A stretch of 64,000 nt of DNA from Lachnospiraceae bacterium UBA7179 (GTDB lineage Bacteria > Bacillota > Clostridia > Lachnospirales > Lachnospiraceae), in contig DKVL01000012.1 in assembly GCA_002491195.1 (NCBI GenBank), positions 62,001 through 126,000 on the forward strand. The letters run 5' to 3'. The position numbers and the translations under genes were made by a program. This document shows positions 46,141 through 55,782 of the stretch, one piece after another (within the stretch, counting starts at the first letter, position 1; every line of letters begins with the position of its first letter). The notes below the pieces were generated by a model, which had not been told where the DNA came from, made no database searches, and saw nothing but the letters and a program-made list of their open reading frames with translations.

Positions 46141-47946
46141 ATGAGTAAATGGATGGTGGCAGCAAAGAGAGCGGATTTTAATGCGATTGCTGGAAAATAT
46201 CAGATCAGCCCAGTGCTTGCGCGCATTATCAGAAACAGGGACGTGGTGGAGGATGCGGACATCAACAAATTCCTGAATGGCACAAGGGCAGAACTATATG
46301 CCCCGGAGTGTCTCAAGGATATGAATAAAGCGGTGGAACTTTTGCTGCATAAGATTGCAGAAGGAAAACATATTCGTATTATAGGGGACTATGACATTGA
46401 CGGGATCTGTTCTACCTATATTTTATACAGAGGACTTACAGAGTGCGGTGCATATGTGGACACTGCGATCCCACACAGGATACGTGACGGGTACGGGTTG
46501 AATGAACATCTGATACAGGAAGCGTACGATGCGGGGACGGACACTGTGCTTACGTGTGATAATGGCATTGCAGCATATGATCAGATTGCGTTTGCCAATA
46601 CTTTGGGAATGACAGTGATCGTGACAGATCACCACGAGGTTCCTTACGATGAGATCGATGGGGAACGGCGGTACAAGGTGCCGCATGCAAGTGCAGTTGT
46701 CGATCCCAAGCAGGAGGATTGTGGATACCCATTTCCAGAGATCTGCGGCGCTGTCGTGGCCTATAAGCTTGTTTTGGCGCTGCTCGCGGCAAGGGGGCAT
46801 ACGCAGTGGCAAGAGGTGATGGAGTCGGAGCTTGGGCTGGAGCTTTTGGAGTTTGCGGCGTTTGCAACAATCGGTGACGTGATGGAGCTGCGCGATGAGA
46901 ACCGCATTATTGTCAAGAGTGGGCTGGAGCTGATGGCGCACACACGGAATATCGGATTGAAAGCGCTGATACAGGCGACAGGGATCGATCCGGCACATAT
47001 CAAGCCATATACCATCGGCTTTGTGCTCGGTCCCTGTCTCAATGCTACGGGGCGGCTGGACACAGCGACCAACGCGTTGGAACTGTTTCAGACTGCGGAT
47101 AGGAACAGGGCAGCGATGTTGGCAGGAGATCTGAAGGCCATGAATGACAGTCGGAAGGAGCTCACGTTAAAAGGGGTCGACGAGGCCGTCGCGCAGATTG
47201 AGAGCAGTGATCGAAAGCAGGATAGAGTGCTTGTCGTGTATCTGCCTGAGGTTCACGAGAGCCTTGCGGGCATTATCGCTGGCAGGATCCGCGAGAAGTA
47301 TGGGAAGCCAACCTTTGTGCTCACGAAGGCGGAGGAGGGGGTGAAAGGTTCCGGTCGATCGATCGACGCGTTTCATATGTATGATGAGCTGACAAAATGC
47401 AAAGATCTCTTTACCAAATACGGGGGGCACAAGCTGGCGGCTGGTCTGTCGCTTGCGGAGGAAAAGGTGGATGAGCTGCGGCGCAGACTCAACGAGAACT
47501 GCCGCCTCACTGATGAGGATTTTGAGGAGAAAGTGCTGATCGATGTACCGATGCCGATGGCATATGCAAGTTTTGATTTCGTCGCGGAGCTAGAGCGGCT
47601 CGAACCCTTTGGGAATGGCAATCCGAAACCGCAGTTTGCGCAGAAAAATGTTCGGTTTCTCAGCGGAAGGGTGCTTGGCGCAAACCGCAATGTAGGGAAG
47701 TATACGGTGGCTGACGAGGACGGCAGAAGATATGAGCTGATTTATTTTGGCGATCTCGAAGAGTTTCACGAGTATGTCTCTGCAAAATATGGCGCAGAAG
47801 CGTTGGATAGACTTTACCGCACGCGTGCCGGTCAGGATTACGGTATGCAGATCGAACCGATTGTGCTGTCGGTGGTCTATTATCCGGATGTGAATGAGTA
47901 TCGCGGAAATGTGTCCCTGCAGATGGTCATGAAGTACTACCAATAA
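46141..47946 (+). CDS. recJ: single-stranded-DNA-specific exonuclease RecJ
   Basis: A 5'-3' exonuclease of the DHH superfamily for recombination and mismatch repair. The 601 residues show IIGDYDIDGICSTYI near 82-96 and VTDHHEVP near 161-168 (the DHH motif). The nucleotide-binding GGHKLAAGL of the DHHA1 domain follows, then the OB-fold end. The ATG at 46141 is the only plausible start. Length is slightly above the Escherichia coli protein. It ends the block that starts with secDF, followed by a 355-base gap. Confidence 0.95.
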   Translation: MSKWMVAAKRADFNAIAGKYQISPVLARIIRNRDVVEDADINKFLNGTRAELYAPECLKDMNKAVELLLHKIAEGKHIRIIGDYDIDGICSTYILYRGLTECGAYVDTAIPHRIRDGYGLNEHLIQEAYDAGTDTVLTCDNGIAAYDQIAFANTLGMTVIVTDHHEVPYDEIDGERRYKVPHASAVVDPKQEDCGYPFPEICGAVVAYKLVLALLAARGHTQWQEVMESELGLELLEFAAFATIGDVMELRDENRIIVKSGLELMAHTRNIGLKALIQATGIDPAHIKPYTIGFVLGPCLNATGRLDTATNALELFQTADRNRAAMLAGDLKAMNDSRKELTLKGVDEAVAQIESSDRKQDRVLVVYLPEVHESLAGIIAGRIREKYGKPTFVLTKAEEGVKGSGRSIDAFHMYDELTKCKDLFTKYGGHKLAAGLSLAEEKVDELRRRLNENCRLTDEDFEEKVLIDVPMPMAYASFDFVAELERLEPFGNGNPKPQFAQKNVRFLSGRVLGANRNVGKYTVADEDGRRYELIYFGDLEEFHEYVSAKYGAEALDRLYRTRAGQDYGMQIEPIVLSVVYYPDVNEYRGNVSLQMVMKYYQ

Positions 47947-48025
47947 AAGGAAAATATAGATTTTTCCGCGTAGCTTTATCGTTTGTTAAGAAAAATAATC
48001 TTATTTTTATGATTTAAACACATTT

Positions 48026-48053
48026 TTGACACATTTATTGGATATAGTAATAT
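48026..48053 (+). promoter_or_regulatory. promoter in the recJ-murE gap
   Basis: TTGACA (48026-48031), 16 bp, TAATAT (48048-48053). The -35 is perfect. The predicted start is about 48060, in a region with no gene. Confidence 0.55.
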
Positions 48054-48059
48054 ACAGAT

Positions 48060-48131
48060 AGTTGAAACACTCACTATCTCCCCCCTCATAAGAAAATATG
48101 CGATAGGAGCCAGATTATTCTGGCTCTTATT
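48060..48131 (+). ncRNA. possible small C-rich RNA
   Basis: A predicted transcript of about 70 bases from the promoter above to the terminator GAGCCAG (48107-48113), ATTATT, CTGGCTC (48120-48126), TTATT. Between a short CTATC/GATAG stem it exposes a single-stranded TCTCCCCCCTC. C-rich loops of this type in Firmicutes small RNAs, such as RsaE/RoxS, pair with ribosome-binding sites. No open frame is present. The hairpin could instead simply terminate recJ read-through. Confidence 0.4.
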
Positions 48132-48310
48132 GCGTTCATCTGTCTCGGATTTGTATTTTATTCCTGTATTTCTCTGCACGCTTTTCTTGATTAAACGCAG
48201 GGGATATGGTATTCTTTAGGATAGGGTTTGTAGAATTTGAATATATTGATAATATAATGATGGTATAGGAATCATTATAGGAACAATGAGCAAAGGGGCG
48301 AGTGAGTGAT
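48132..48310 (+). other. murE upstream region
   Basis: The rest of the 355-base gap has no gene. A -10 match TATAAT (48253-48258) in an AT-rich stretch and TTGTAG (48228-48233), 19 bp apart, are a weak promoter candidate. No other structure is clear. Confidence 0.4.
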
Positions 48311-49789
48311 ATGTTTCAGTGCAGGGATTTACTTAGGGGCTTTGAATACGAGTGTATTAAGGGCAGTACAGACGTTACAGTATCTGAGGTGGTAAATGAC
48401 TCCAGAAAGATTACAGAGGACTGTCTTTTTATATGTATACAGGGTGCAAAGTTTGACGGTCACACGGCGGCGGCAGAGGCGGTGCGAAAAGGCGCGGCGG
48501 TGCTGGTGGTCAGCCATGAGGTGGAACTGCCAGACGGGGCGGATGTCACTGTGGTTCGGGTTGCGGATACGAGATATGCGATGGCATTTTTGTCTGCAAA
48601 CTTTTTTGGCAATCCGGCGGAGAGCATGAAGATCATCGGTGTGACAGGGACAAAGGGAAAGACGACGACGGCCTATTTTGTCAAGTACATACTGGAGCAG
48701 GCTGGCTACAAGGTAGGACTTGTCGGGACCATCGAGACGATCATAGGAGACAAAGTGATCCCCGCGACGAACACGACGCCGGAGTCCTTCACACTGCAGG
48801 AATATTTTAAGGAGATGAAGGAGGCTGGCTGTCAGGTGGTCGTGATGGAGGCGTCTTCGCAGGGCTTTAAGATGCATCGGACACAGGGTTTTATTTTTGA
48901 TTATGGAATCTTTACCAATATAGAACCAGACCACATCGGACCTGACGAGCATGCGTCTTTTGAAGAGTATCTGGCGTGCAAGTCGATGTTGTTCCGCCAG
49001 TGCAGGGTCGGTATCGTCAATTGCGACGACAGGCACTGGCGGCAGGTGACAGAAGGGCATACCTGTACGCTGGAGACATATGGCTTTGACGAGAGCGCCG
49101 ATCTGCGCGGCAGCGATTTAAGGCTGGTGACAGGCGCAGGCTTTCTGGGGATTGATTTCAAGGTGTCAGGGCTGTTGGATCTCGAGATCGAGACGGATAT
49201 ACCAGGAAAGTTCAGCGCCTATAACGCGCTGACGGCTGTTGCGATCTGCAGGCATTTCGGCGTGAAGGAGACTGATATCAAGAATGCGCTTCTGGGTGCG
49301 AAGGTGAAGGGCAGGATCGAGATGGTAAAGGTGTCAGATGATTTCACGCTGATGATCGACTACGCGCACAACGCCATGGCGCTTGAGAGTTTGCTTACGA
49401 CACTCAGGGAGTACCAGCCAAACCGCCTGGTATGCCTCTTTGGCTGCGGTGGAAACCGCTCGAAACTCAGGCGCTATGAGATGGGTGAGGTGAGTGGAAA
49501 ACTTGCGGACTTCACGATCATCACATCGGACAATCCACGCTTTGAGGAACCGCAGGATATCATTGAGGATATCAAAGTTGGCATTGGTAAAACTGATGGG
49601 AGGTACATCGAGATCTGCGACCGCAGGGAGGCGATCAAGTACGCGATCACATATGGGCAAAAGGGTGATATCATCGTGCTTGCCGGAAAGGGGCATGAGG
49701 ATTATCAGGAAATCAAGGGTGTGAAGTATCCGATGGATGAGCGGGTGCTGATTCAGGAGATATTGGAAGAACTTGGCGGCGACAAATGA
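48311..49789 (+). CDS. murE: UDP-MurNAc-L-Ala-D-Glu--meso-diaminopimelate ligase
   Basis: Adds the third amino acid of the stem peptide. About 492 residues, with the ATP loop GTKGKTTTAYF, the LMIDYAHNAMALE segment and the substrate-specificity motif DNPRFEEP near residue 407. The DNPR form binds meso-diaminopimelate rather than lysine, so the wall is probably of the meso-DAP type. The ATG at 48311 and a GTG at 48302 are both possible; GGGG at 48295-48298 is a weak ribosome site. It is not inside the division cluster, though it often is in other species. priA starts 22 nt after it. Confidence 0.95.
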   Translation: MFQCRDLLRGFEYECIKGSTDVTVSEVVNDSRKITEDCLFICIQGAKFDGHTAAAEAVRKGAAVLVVSHEVELPDGADVTVVRVADTRYAMAFLSANFFGNPAESMKIIGVTGTKGKTTTAYFVKYILEQAGYKVGLVGTIETIIGDKVIPATNTTPESFTLQEYFKEMKEAGCQVVVMEASSQGFKMHRTQGFIFDYGIFTNIEPDHIGPDEHASFEEYLACKSMLFRQCRVGIVNCDDRHWRQVTEGHTCTLETYGFDESADLRGSDLRLVTGAGFLGIDFKVSGLLDLEIETDIPGKFSAYNALTAVAICRHFGVKETDIKNALLGAKVKGRIEMVKVSDDFTLMIDYAHNAMALESLLTTLREYQPNRLVCLFGCGGNRSKLRRYEMGEVSGKLADFTIITSDNPRFEEPQDIIEDIKVGIGKTDGRYIEICDRREAIKYAITYGQKGDIIVLAGKGHEDYQEIKGVKYPMDERVLIQEILEELGGDK

Positions 49790-49811
49790 GACGGAATAAA
49801 GGAACATCATT

Positions 49812-52064
49812 ATGACAGGCAGATTTGCGAATATTATTGTGGATATATCTCATGAAAATGTTGACAGACCTTTTCAGTACCGCATACCAGATGCGCTGAT
49901 GGGGGAACTCGAGGTCGGAATGGCTGTGATGATTCCTTTTGGGCGAGCAAATAAGCGGATCAAAGGGTATGTAATGGAGATTACGAACCGGGTTGACTAT
50001 GATGAGATGAAGTTAAAGGAAGTGGACTCCATTGTGAAGGACGGCATCAGCGCACAGGCGGATTCTATCAAACTGGCGTGGTGGATCAAGGAGAACTATG
50101 GATCCACCATGATTGCTGCGCTAAAAACCGTCCTTCCGGTAAAAAGGAAAATCAGGCAGATCGTCAAAAAAACAATTATCTGCAAAGTTGATGCGGTTGT
50201 AGCAGCACAGAAAGCAGAGGAATTTGAGGCAAAGCACCAGAAAGCGAAGGCGCGGCTGATGCGGGAGCTTGCGGCGCAGCCTGTACTGCCGCAGTCTTTA
50301 GTCACAGGGAAGCTAAATGTCACAGCACAGACGATACAGGCGCTTGAGAAAGCGGGGCTGCTTGCGGTGCATGTGGAAGATCTTTATCGAAGCGCACTGC
50401 CCCAGAACCTTTCGCTTTCCAGCTCAAAAAAGCAGCTTTCTGAGAATCAGGGCAGGATCGTGGATAGTATTGCCGCGGATTTCAAGGCTGGTGTACGTCA
50501 GACCTATCTGATTCACGGGGTGACGGGCAGCGGAAAGACAGAAGTATATATGGAACTGATCGAACGTATCATCGCGGAAGGAAGACAGGCGATCATGCTG
50601 ATCCCTGAGATCGCACTCACCTATCAGACGCTTGTGCGATTTTATCAGCGCTTTGGTGACAGAGTGTCCGTGATGAACTCCCGGCTCTCGGCGGGGGAGC
50701 GTTCCGACCAGTATGAGCGCGCAGCAAGAGGTGACATTGATATTATAATTGGTCCGCGCTCCGCATTGTTTGCACCATTCGAGCGATTAGGGCTTGTGAT
50801 CATGGACGAGGAACATGAGGGCAGTTACAAGAGTGAAAGTATGCCCAAGTACCATGCACGGGAGGTCGCGGGCGAGCTCTGCCGCATGAAGGATGCCAGT
50901 CTCGTTCTGGGTTCTGCCACACCGTCAATTGAGTCCTATTACAGGGCAAAAAAAGGCAAGATCAAGATGTTTGTGTTAAAGGAAAGGCTTGCAGGCGGTC
51001 AGCTTCCTAAGGTATATGTGGAAGATTTGAGGGCTGAATTAAAAAGCGGAAACCGATCGGTCTTCAGCAGGAGACTTTACCGTTTGATGGATGATCGGCT
51101 GAAAAAAGGGGAACAGACGATGCTCTTTATCAACCGGAGGGGTTATGCAGGTTTCGTCTCGTGCCGGTCGTGTGGTCATGTCATGAAATGTCCGCACTGC
51201 GATGTATCTCTTTCCGAACATACAGACTGTTATCGGAAGCTCAGCCGGCTCGTCTGCCATTATTGTGGCTATGAGATGCCAGGGGTCACGAGCTGTCCAA
51301 AGTGCGGTTCAAAATATATTCTTGGTTTCAGGGCAGGCACACAGCAGATTGAGGAGCTCCTGAACAAAGAGTTTCCGGCAGCGCGCGTGCTTCGGATGGA
51401 TGCGGACACGACGAGAAATAAAGACAGCTATGAGCAGATCCTGTCGCAGTTTGCAGACGGAGCTGCGGATATTCTCGTGGGGACACAGATGATCGTGAAA
51501 GGGCATGATTTTGCCCGGGTTACGTTAGTGGGAATTCTGGCGGCGGATATGTCCCTGCATGCCGGAGACTACAGGGCGGGTGAGAGAACCTTCCAACTGC
51601 TCACGCAGGCAGCCGGGAGGGCAGGCCGAAGCGCACTTCCGGGAGAGGTTGTCATACAGACTTATCAGCCGGAGCATTACGCTGTCGTTCACGCCGCAAA
51701 ACAGGACTATGAGGGATTTTATGAGGAGGAGATCTCTTACCGCGATCTGATGGTATATCCGCCGGTGGCGCACATGATGGCGGTGCTCGTGCTCTCCGAG
51801 GATGCGCTGACTGGTGCAGAACATGCGGGAGTGCTTGTGGAACAGGTAAAGAGACAGTTTGGCGACAAACGTCCGATCATCGTCGGCCCCACGGAGGCCT
51901 TGATCGGAAAGATCAACGATGTGTACCGGTACATTTTTTACATTAAGCACAGGGATTATCAGGTGCTGACAACGATCAAAGATGCGCTGGAACAGACACT
52001 CCATGTAAGAGAGTGGAATGTGGACAGTGTGCAGTTTGACTTTGATCCGATGAATCATTATTGA
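49812..52064 (+). CDS. priA: primosomal protein N' (PriA helicase)
   Basis: Restarts stalled replication forks by loading the replisome. The 750 residues contain an N-terminal DNA-binding region and the helicase core with GVTGSGKTEVYM (Walker A) and MDEEHEGSYK (Walker B). Eight cysteines in the zinc segment include CRSCGHVMKCPHC and CHYCGYEMPGVTSCPKC. LVGTQMIVKGHDF follows. Length is normal. It opens the block that continues with def and fmt. Confidence 0.97.
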   Translation: MTGRFANIIVDISHENVDRPFQYRIPDALMGELEVGMAVMIPFGRANKRIKGYVMEITNRVDYDEMKLKEVDSIVKDGISAQADSIKLAWWIKENYGSTMIAALKTVLPVKRKIRQIVKKTIICKVDAVVAAQKAEEFEAKHQKAKARLMRELAAQPVLPQSLVTGKLNVTAQTIQALEKAGLLAVHVEDLYRSALPQNLSLSSSKKQLSENQGRIVDSIAADFKAGVRQTYLIHGVTGSGKTEVYMELIERIIAEGRQAIMLIPEIALTYQTLVRFYQRFGDRVSVMNSRLSAGERSDQYERAARGDIDIIIGPRSALFAPFERLGLVIMDEEHEGSYKSESMPKYHAREVAGELCRMKDASLVLGSATPSIESYYRAKKGKIKMFVLKERLAGGQLPKVYVEDLRAELKSGNRSVFSRRLYRLMDDRLKKGEQTMLFINRRGYAGFVSCRSCGHVMKCPHCDVSLSEHTDCYRKLSRLVCHYCGYEMPGVTSCPKCGSKYILGFRAGTQQIEELLNKEFPAARVLRMDADTTRNKDSYEQILSQFADGAADILVGTQMIVKGHDFARVTLVGILAADMSLHAGDYRAGERTFQLLTQAAGRAGRSALPGEVVIQTYQPEHYAVVHAAKQDYEGFYEEEISYRDLMVYPPVAHMMAVLVLSEDALTGAEHAGVLVEQVKRQFGDKRPIIVGPTEALIGKINDVYRYIFYIKHRDYQVLTTIKDALEQTLHVREWNVDSVQFDFDPMNHY

Positions 52065-52122
52065 AAAACAGTATGATAAGAATTTCATGATAGAGAAGAA
52101 ACAGAAAGGGAAGGGAAAAAAT

Positions 52123-52602
52123 ATGGCAATCAGAACAATCAGGGAAATGGGGGATCCTGTCTTAAATAAGATTTCAAAGGAAGTGAAAGAGATCACGCCA
52201 AGGGTTCAGGATCTGATCGACGATATGTACGAAACAATGTATGAGGCGAACGGCGTCGGTCTTGCGGCAGTGCAGGTGGGCGTGTTAAAAAGAATTGTCG
52301 TGATCGACACGACAGGGGATGATCCGCTGCTGCTGATCAACCCGCGTGTTGTGGAGTTCAGCGGGGAGCAGACAGGAAACGAGGCGTGTCTGAGCGTGCC
52401 GGGGAAAACGGGTTCTGTGACAAGGCCGAATTATGTCAAAGTCATCGCACAGGATGAGGAGTTAAACGAGTTTGAGATCGAGGGTGAGGAGCTGCTTGCG
52501 AGAGCGCTGGTTCATGAGATTGAGCATCTTGACGGACATCTTTTTGTGGAAAAAGTGGAAGGTCCGCTCATGGATGTGGAAATGGTGGAGGAAGAGGATT
52601 GA
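52123..52602 (+). CDS. def: peptide deformylase
   Basis: Removes the formyl group from new polypeptides. The 159 residues hold the three motifs GVGLAAVQVG, EACLSVPG and HEIEHLDGH, with metal ligands Cys and two His. The middle motif reads EACLS where EGCLS is usual. The ATG at 52123 follows AAGGGAAGGG. Its stop is one base from the fmt start, so def and fmt form the normal def-fmt pair. Confidence 0.97.
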   Translation: MAIRTIREMGDPVLNKISKEVKEITPRVQDLIDDMYETMYEANGVGLAAVQVGVLKRIVVIDTTGDDPLLLINPRVVEFSGEQTGNEACLSVPGKTGSVTRPNYVKVIAQDEELNEFEIEGEELLARALVHEIEHLDGHLFVEKVEGPLMDVEMVEEED

Positions 52603-52603
52603 T

Positions 52604-53539
52604 ATGAAGATCGTATATATGGGAACACCTGATTTCTCGGTGGGTTCGCTCGAGGCGCTCATCAAGGCAGGGCATGAGATTACTGCTGTCGTGACGCAGC
52701 CGGACAAGGCAAAGGGAAGAAGTGGTCAGGTGCAGTGTTCGCCGGTGAAGGAGTGTGCTGTCAGATATGGAATCCCGGTGTTTCAGCCTGTCAGGATCAA
52801 GACGCCGGAGGCGATTGAGGAGCTGAAAAAGTACGAGGCGGATATCTATGTCGTGGCAGCTTTTGGACAGATTTTGTCAAGACAGATTTTGGAGATGCCA
52901 AGATTTGGCTGTGTTAATATCCATGCATCGCTGTTGCCAAAATACAGGGGGGCGGCGCCGATCAACCAGTGCATTATAGACGGAGAGAAAGAGACAGGCA
53001 TCACGATCATGCAGATGGATGCGGGAGTTGACACTGGGGACATACTTGCACAGAAAAAGGTTATCATAGAGGATAAGGAGACCGCAGCGACGTTGTTTGA
53101 CAAGCTTGCGCAGGCGGGTGCAAAGCTCATCGTTGAGGCGCTTCCCCTGATTGAGAAGGGTGAGGTTACACCGGTCAGACAGGATGAGAGTCTGGCAAGC
53201 CATGTGAAGATGATGGACAAATCGATGGGAAAGATCGACTGGATGCAGGACGCGGTATGTATCGAAAGGCTTGTCAGAGGGCTGAATCCATGGCCGAGCG
53301 CGTATACTTTTGGTCAGAATAAAAGTGTCAAGATCTGGAGAAGCGATGCGCTGGAGGGAGATGCGGGAAGTGATGCACAGCCTGGAACGATTGTCTCAGT
53401 CACAAAGGATTTCTTCGATGTAGCTTGCGGAAAAGGGATTTTGCGGATATATGAATTGCAGCTCGAAGGGAAGAAACGCATGGATACAAAGAGCTTTCTG
53501 CTTGGAAATCAGTGGAAAGCGGGAATGATTCTGGGGTAG
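52604..53539 (+). CDS. fmt: methionyl-tRNA formyltransferase
   Basis: Formylates initiator Met-tRNA using 10-formyl-tetrahydrofolate, the partner reaction to def. The 311 residues begin MKIVYMGTPDFSVGSLEAL, with the catalytic VNIHASLLPKYRGAAPI and the MDAGVDTGDIL segment, and end with the C-terminal tRNA-binding domain. The start lies 1 nt after the def stop. Confidence 0.97.
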   Translation: MKIVYMGTPDFSVGSLEALIKAGHEITAVVTQPDKAKGRSGQVQCSPVKECAVRYGIPVFQPVRIKTPEAIEELKKYEADIYVVAAFGQILSRQILEMPRFGCVNIHASLLPKYRGAAPINQCIIDGEKETGITIMQMDAGVDTGDILAQKKVIIEDKETAATLFDKLAQAGAKLIVEALPLIEKGEVTPVRQDESLASHVKMMDKSMGKIDWMQDAVCIERLVRGLNPWPSAYTFGQNKSVKIWRSDALEGDAGSDAQPGTIVSVTKDFFDVACGKGILRIYELQLEGKKRMDTKSFLLGNQWKAGMILG

Positions 53540-53566
53540 TTTGGAGTAGGAAAGGAGAGTGTTGTT

Positions 53567-54268
53567 ATGCCGTATTATTATGGGTATTATTTTGATCCCA
53601 CGTATCTGTTGGTGCTGATTGGCGCGGTTCTTAGCATCATCGCGTCTGTGAAGGTGAATGCCACATTTAACAAGTACGCGAGAGTGCGCAGTATGTCAGG
53701 TATGACGGGCGCGCAGACCGCGGAGGCCATCCTTAGGAGCAAGGGAATCTATGATGTGCAGGTGGAGCATATCAGGGGCAGTCTGACAGATCATTATGAT
53801 CCGTCAAAGAAGGTCGTGCGCCTCTCAGACAGCGTATACAATTCCACTTCTGTGGCGGCAATCGGTGTGGCGGCACACGAGTGTGGGCATGTCATGCAGC
53901 ACCATGAGGGTTATGCGCCGCTGGGGATCAGGACGGCGCTTGTTCCGGCGGCCAATATCGGGTCGAGAATCGGGATACCGATCGTGATTCTTGGACTGAT
54001 ACTGGGGAGCAATTCTATACTGATCAACATTGGTATCTGGGTATTTTCCCTCGCGGTGTTATTTCAGATCGTGACGCTTCCAGTGGAGTTTAACGCTTCG
54101 AAAAGGGCGCTTGTCTGCATCGAACAGTATGGCATCGTGACGGGTGATGAGCGCAGGAAGAGCGAGAAAGTGCTGAGGGCCGCAGCATATACGTATGTTG
54201 CGGCAGCGGCTGCGTCAATTCTGCAGCTTTTGAGGCTTGTAATTCTGTTTGGCAAACGGGATGACTAA
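53567..54268 (+). CDS. zinc metallopeptidase (YugP family)
   Basis: A 233-residue membrane protein of the neutral zinc metallopeptidase family (YugP-like). The zinc-binding VAAHECGHVMQH motif (HExxH type) is near residues 100-110. Hydrophobic helices flank it at about 10-27, 140-160 and 205-230. The N-terminus MPYYYGYYFDPTYLLVLIG is typical. Substrate and role are not known. AAAGGAG (53551-53557) sets the ATG. It lies between fmt and rsmB, a common arrangement in Firmicutes. Confidence 0.93.
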   Translation: MPYYYGYYFDPTYLLVLIGAVLSIIASVKVNATFNKYARVRSMSGMTGAQTAEAILRSKGIYDVQVEHIRGSLTDHYDPSKKVVRLSDSVYNSTSVAAIGVAAHECGHVMQHHEGYAPLGIRTALVPAANIGSRIGIPIVILGLILGSNSILINIGIWVFSLAVLFQIVTLPVEFNASKRALVCIEQYGIVTGDERRKSEKVLRAAAYTYVAAAAASILQLLRLVILFGKRDD

Positions 54269-54285
54269 AAGGATTGGGATAGACG

Positions 54286-55695
54286 ATGGCTCAGAATCAG
54301 AATAAGACACAGGACGTGAACCAGCGTATGCTTGTGCTGGAGATGCTCCTGACAGAAAATGCATATTCCCATGTGATCGTGCGGGATGTGCTGAATAAAT
54401 ACAATTATCTCCCGCAGCAGGAGAAAGCTTTTATCAAGCGGCTTTATGAGGGAACTTTAGAACGACAGATCGAGCTGGACTATGTGATCGACCAGTATGC
54501 TAAGGTAAAGACAAGCAAAATGAAAAAGCCGATCCGCGCGATGATGCGTATGGGTGCATATCAGATCCTGTATATGGACGCAGTACCTGATGCCGCTGCC
54601 TGCAATGAGACGGTGAAACTTGCGCAGAAGAAGGGTTTTGCCACGTTGAAGGGTTTTGTGAACGGGGTGCTTAGAAATATTGCGCGCGACAAGGATAATA
54701 TTGAGTATACAAGCCTGTCGGTAAAATATTCCATGCCAGAGTGGATTGTCGACCTGTGGACGGCACAGCTCGGGGCAGGGACGACAGAGACAGTGCTTGC
54801 AGGGCTGCTGAGAGAGCATCCGGTGACGATCCGATTCCGGGATGAGCCGGAAATCACAGGAGTTGACATGACAACGGCTGTGGGCGCAGTGCAGAGAGCC
54901 CTCGCGGCACAGGGTGGAACGATGGAGCAGCATCCTTACCTTCCTTGTGCGTACAAAGTATCTGGAACAGACGATCTCACAAGGCTGCCGTATTATGAAG
55001 ATGGTGCATTTGTAGTACAGGATGTCAGCTCCATGCTCGCAGTCGCTGCAGCAGACATTGCCGGTTACGTCAGACAAATGGCGCAGAAAGGCGGGCAGAA
55101 AGCGCTGCGGGTGATCGACCTCTGCGCCGCGCCGGGCGGAAAATCGATGCTTGCGGCGGATCTGTTGGAAAAGTGCGATGTGAATTACGCTGTCATATCG
55201 AGGGATATCTCAGCAAATAAGGTGGAACGGATGCAGGAGAACTTTGACAGATGCGGCTTAAAAAATACGCTTGCTGAGGTCGGAGACGCTGTGTTGAGGG
55301 ACGACGCGCTTGTGGGGACGGCGGATCTCGTGATCGCTGACGTGCCATGCTCGGGGCTTGGCGTAATCGGAAAAAAGCGTGACATTAAATATCATGTGTC
55401 TCCTGAGTCTATCAGTGAGCTTACAGTGCTGCAGGAACAGATTCTTGCAACGGCCGTATCCTGTCTGAAACCGGGAGGAAGGCTGTTATTCTGCACCTGT
55501 ACGATCAACGAGGATGAGAATGAGAAGCATTTTGCATGGCTCAGGGATGAGATGAAGCTAAGACCGATATCGCTTGACAAGGCGCTGCCGGAATGTCTTC
55601 ATACAGATACGACCAGGGAAGGCTATCTGCAGATGCTCCCGGGGGTGCATGATTCTGATGGATTCTTCATCAGTGTTTTTGAGGCTGTCGGATAG
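54286..55695 (+). CDS. rsmB: 16S rRNA (cytosine-967-C5)-methyltransferase
   Basis: A 469-residue rRNA methyltransferase with an N-terminal NusB-like RNA-binding region (about 1-140) and a SAM domain. The motifs are CAAPGGKSML, VIADVPCSGLGVIGKK with the Pro-Cys catalytic site, and CTCTINEDENE. It is normal in length. The gap of 17 bases after the peptidase gene suggests one transcript with fmt and rlmN. Confidence 0.95.
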   Translation: MAQNQNKTQDVNQRMLVLEMLLTENAYSHVIVRDVLNKYNYLPQQEKAFIKRLYEGTLERQIELDYVIDQYAKVKTSKMKKPIRAMMRMGAYQILYMDAVPDAAACNETVKLAQKKGFATLKGFVNGVLRNIARDKDNIEYTSLSVKYSMPEWIVDLWTAQLGAGTTETVLAGLLREHPVTIRFRDEPEITGVDMTTAVGAVQRALAAQGGTMEQHPYLPCAYKVSGTDDLTRLPYYEDGAFVVQDVSSMLAVAAADIAGYVRQMAQKGGQKALRVIDLCAAPGGKSMLAADLLEKCDVNYAVISRDISANKVERMQENFDRCGLKNTLAEVGDAVLRDDALVGTADLVIADVPCSGLGVIGKKRDIKYHVSPESISELTVLQEQILATAVSCLKPGGRLLFCTCTINEDENEKHFAWLRDEMKLRPISLDKALPECLHTDTTREGYLQMLPGVHDSDGFFISVFEAVG

Positions 55696-55782
55696 ATTGA
55701 CATAGTCTGCGTTATCTGGAAATTTTATGGTTGTGCTGTAGTACTGGAATTTGTGGTTATTAGAGTATAGGAAATCAATAAA

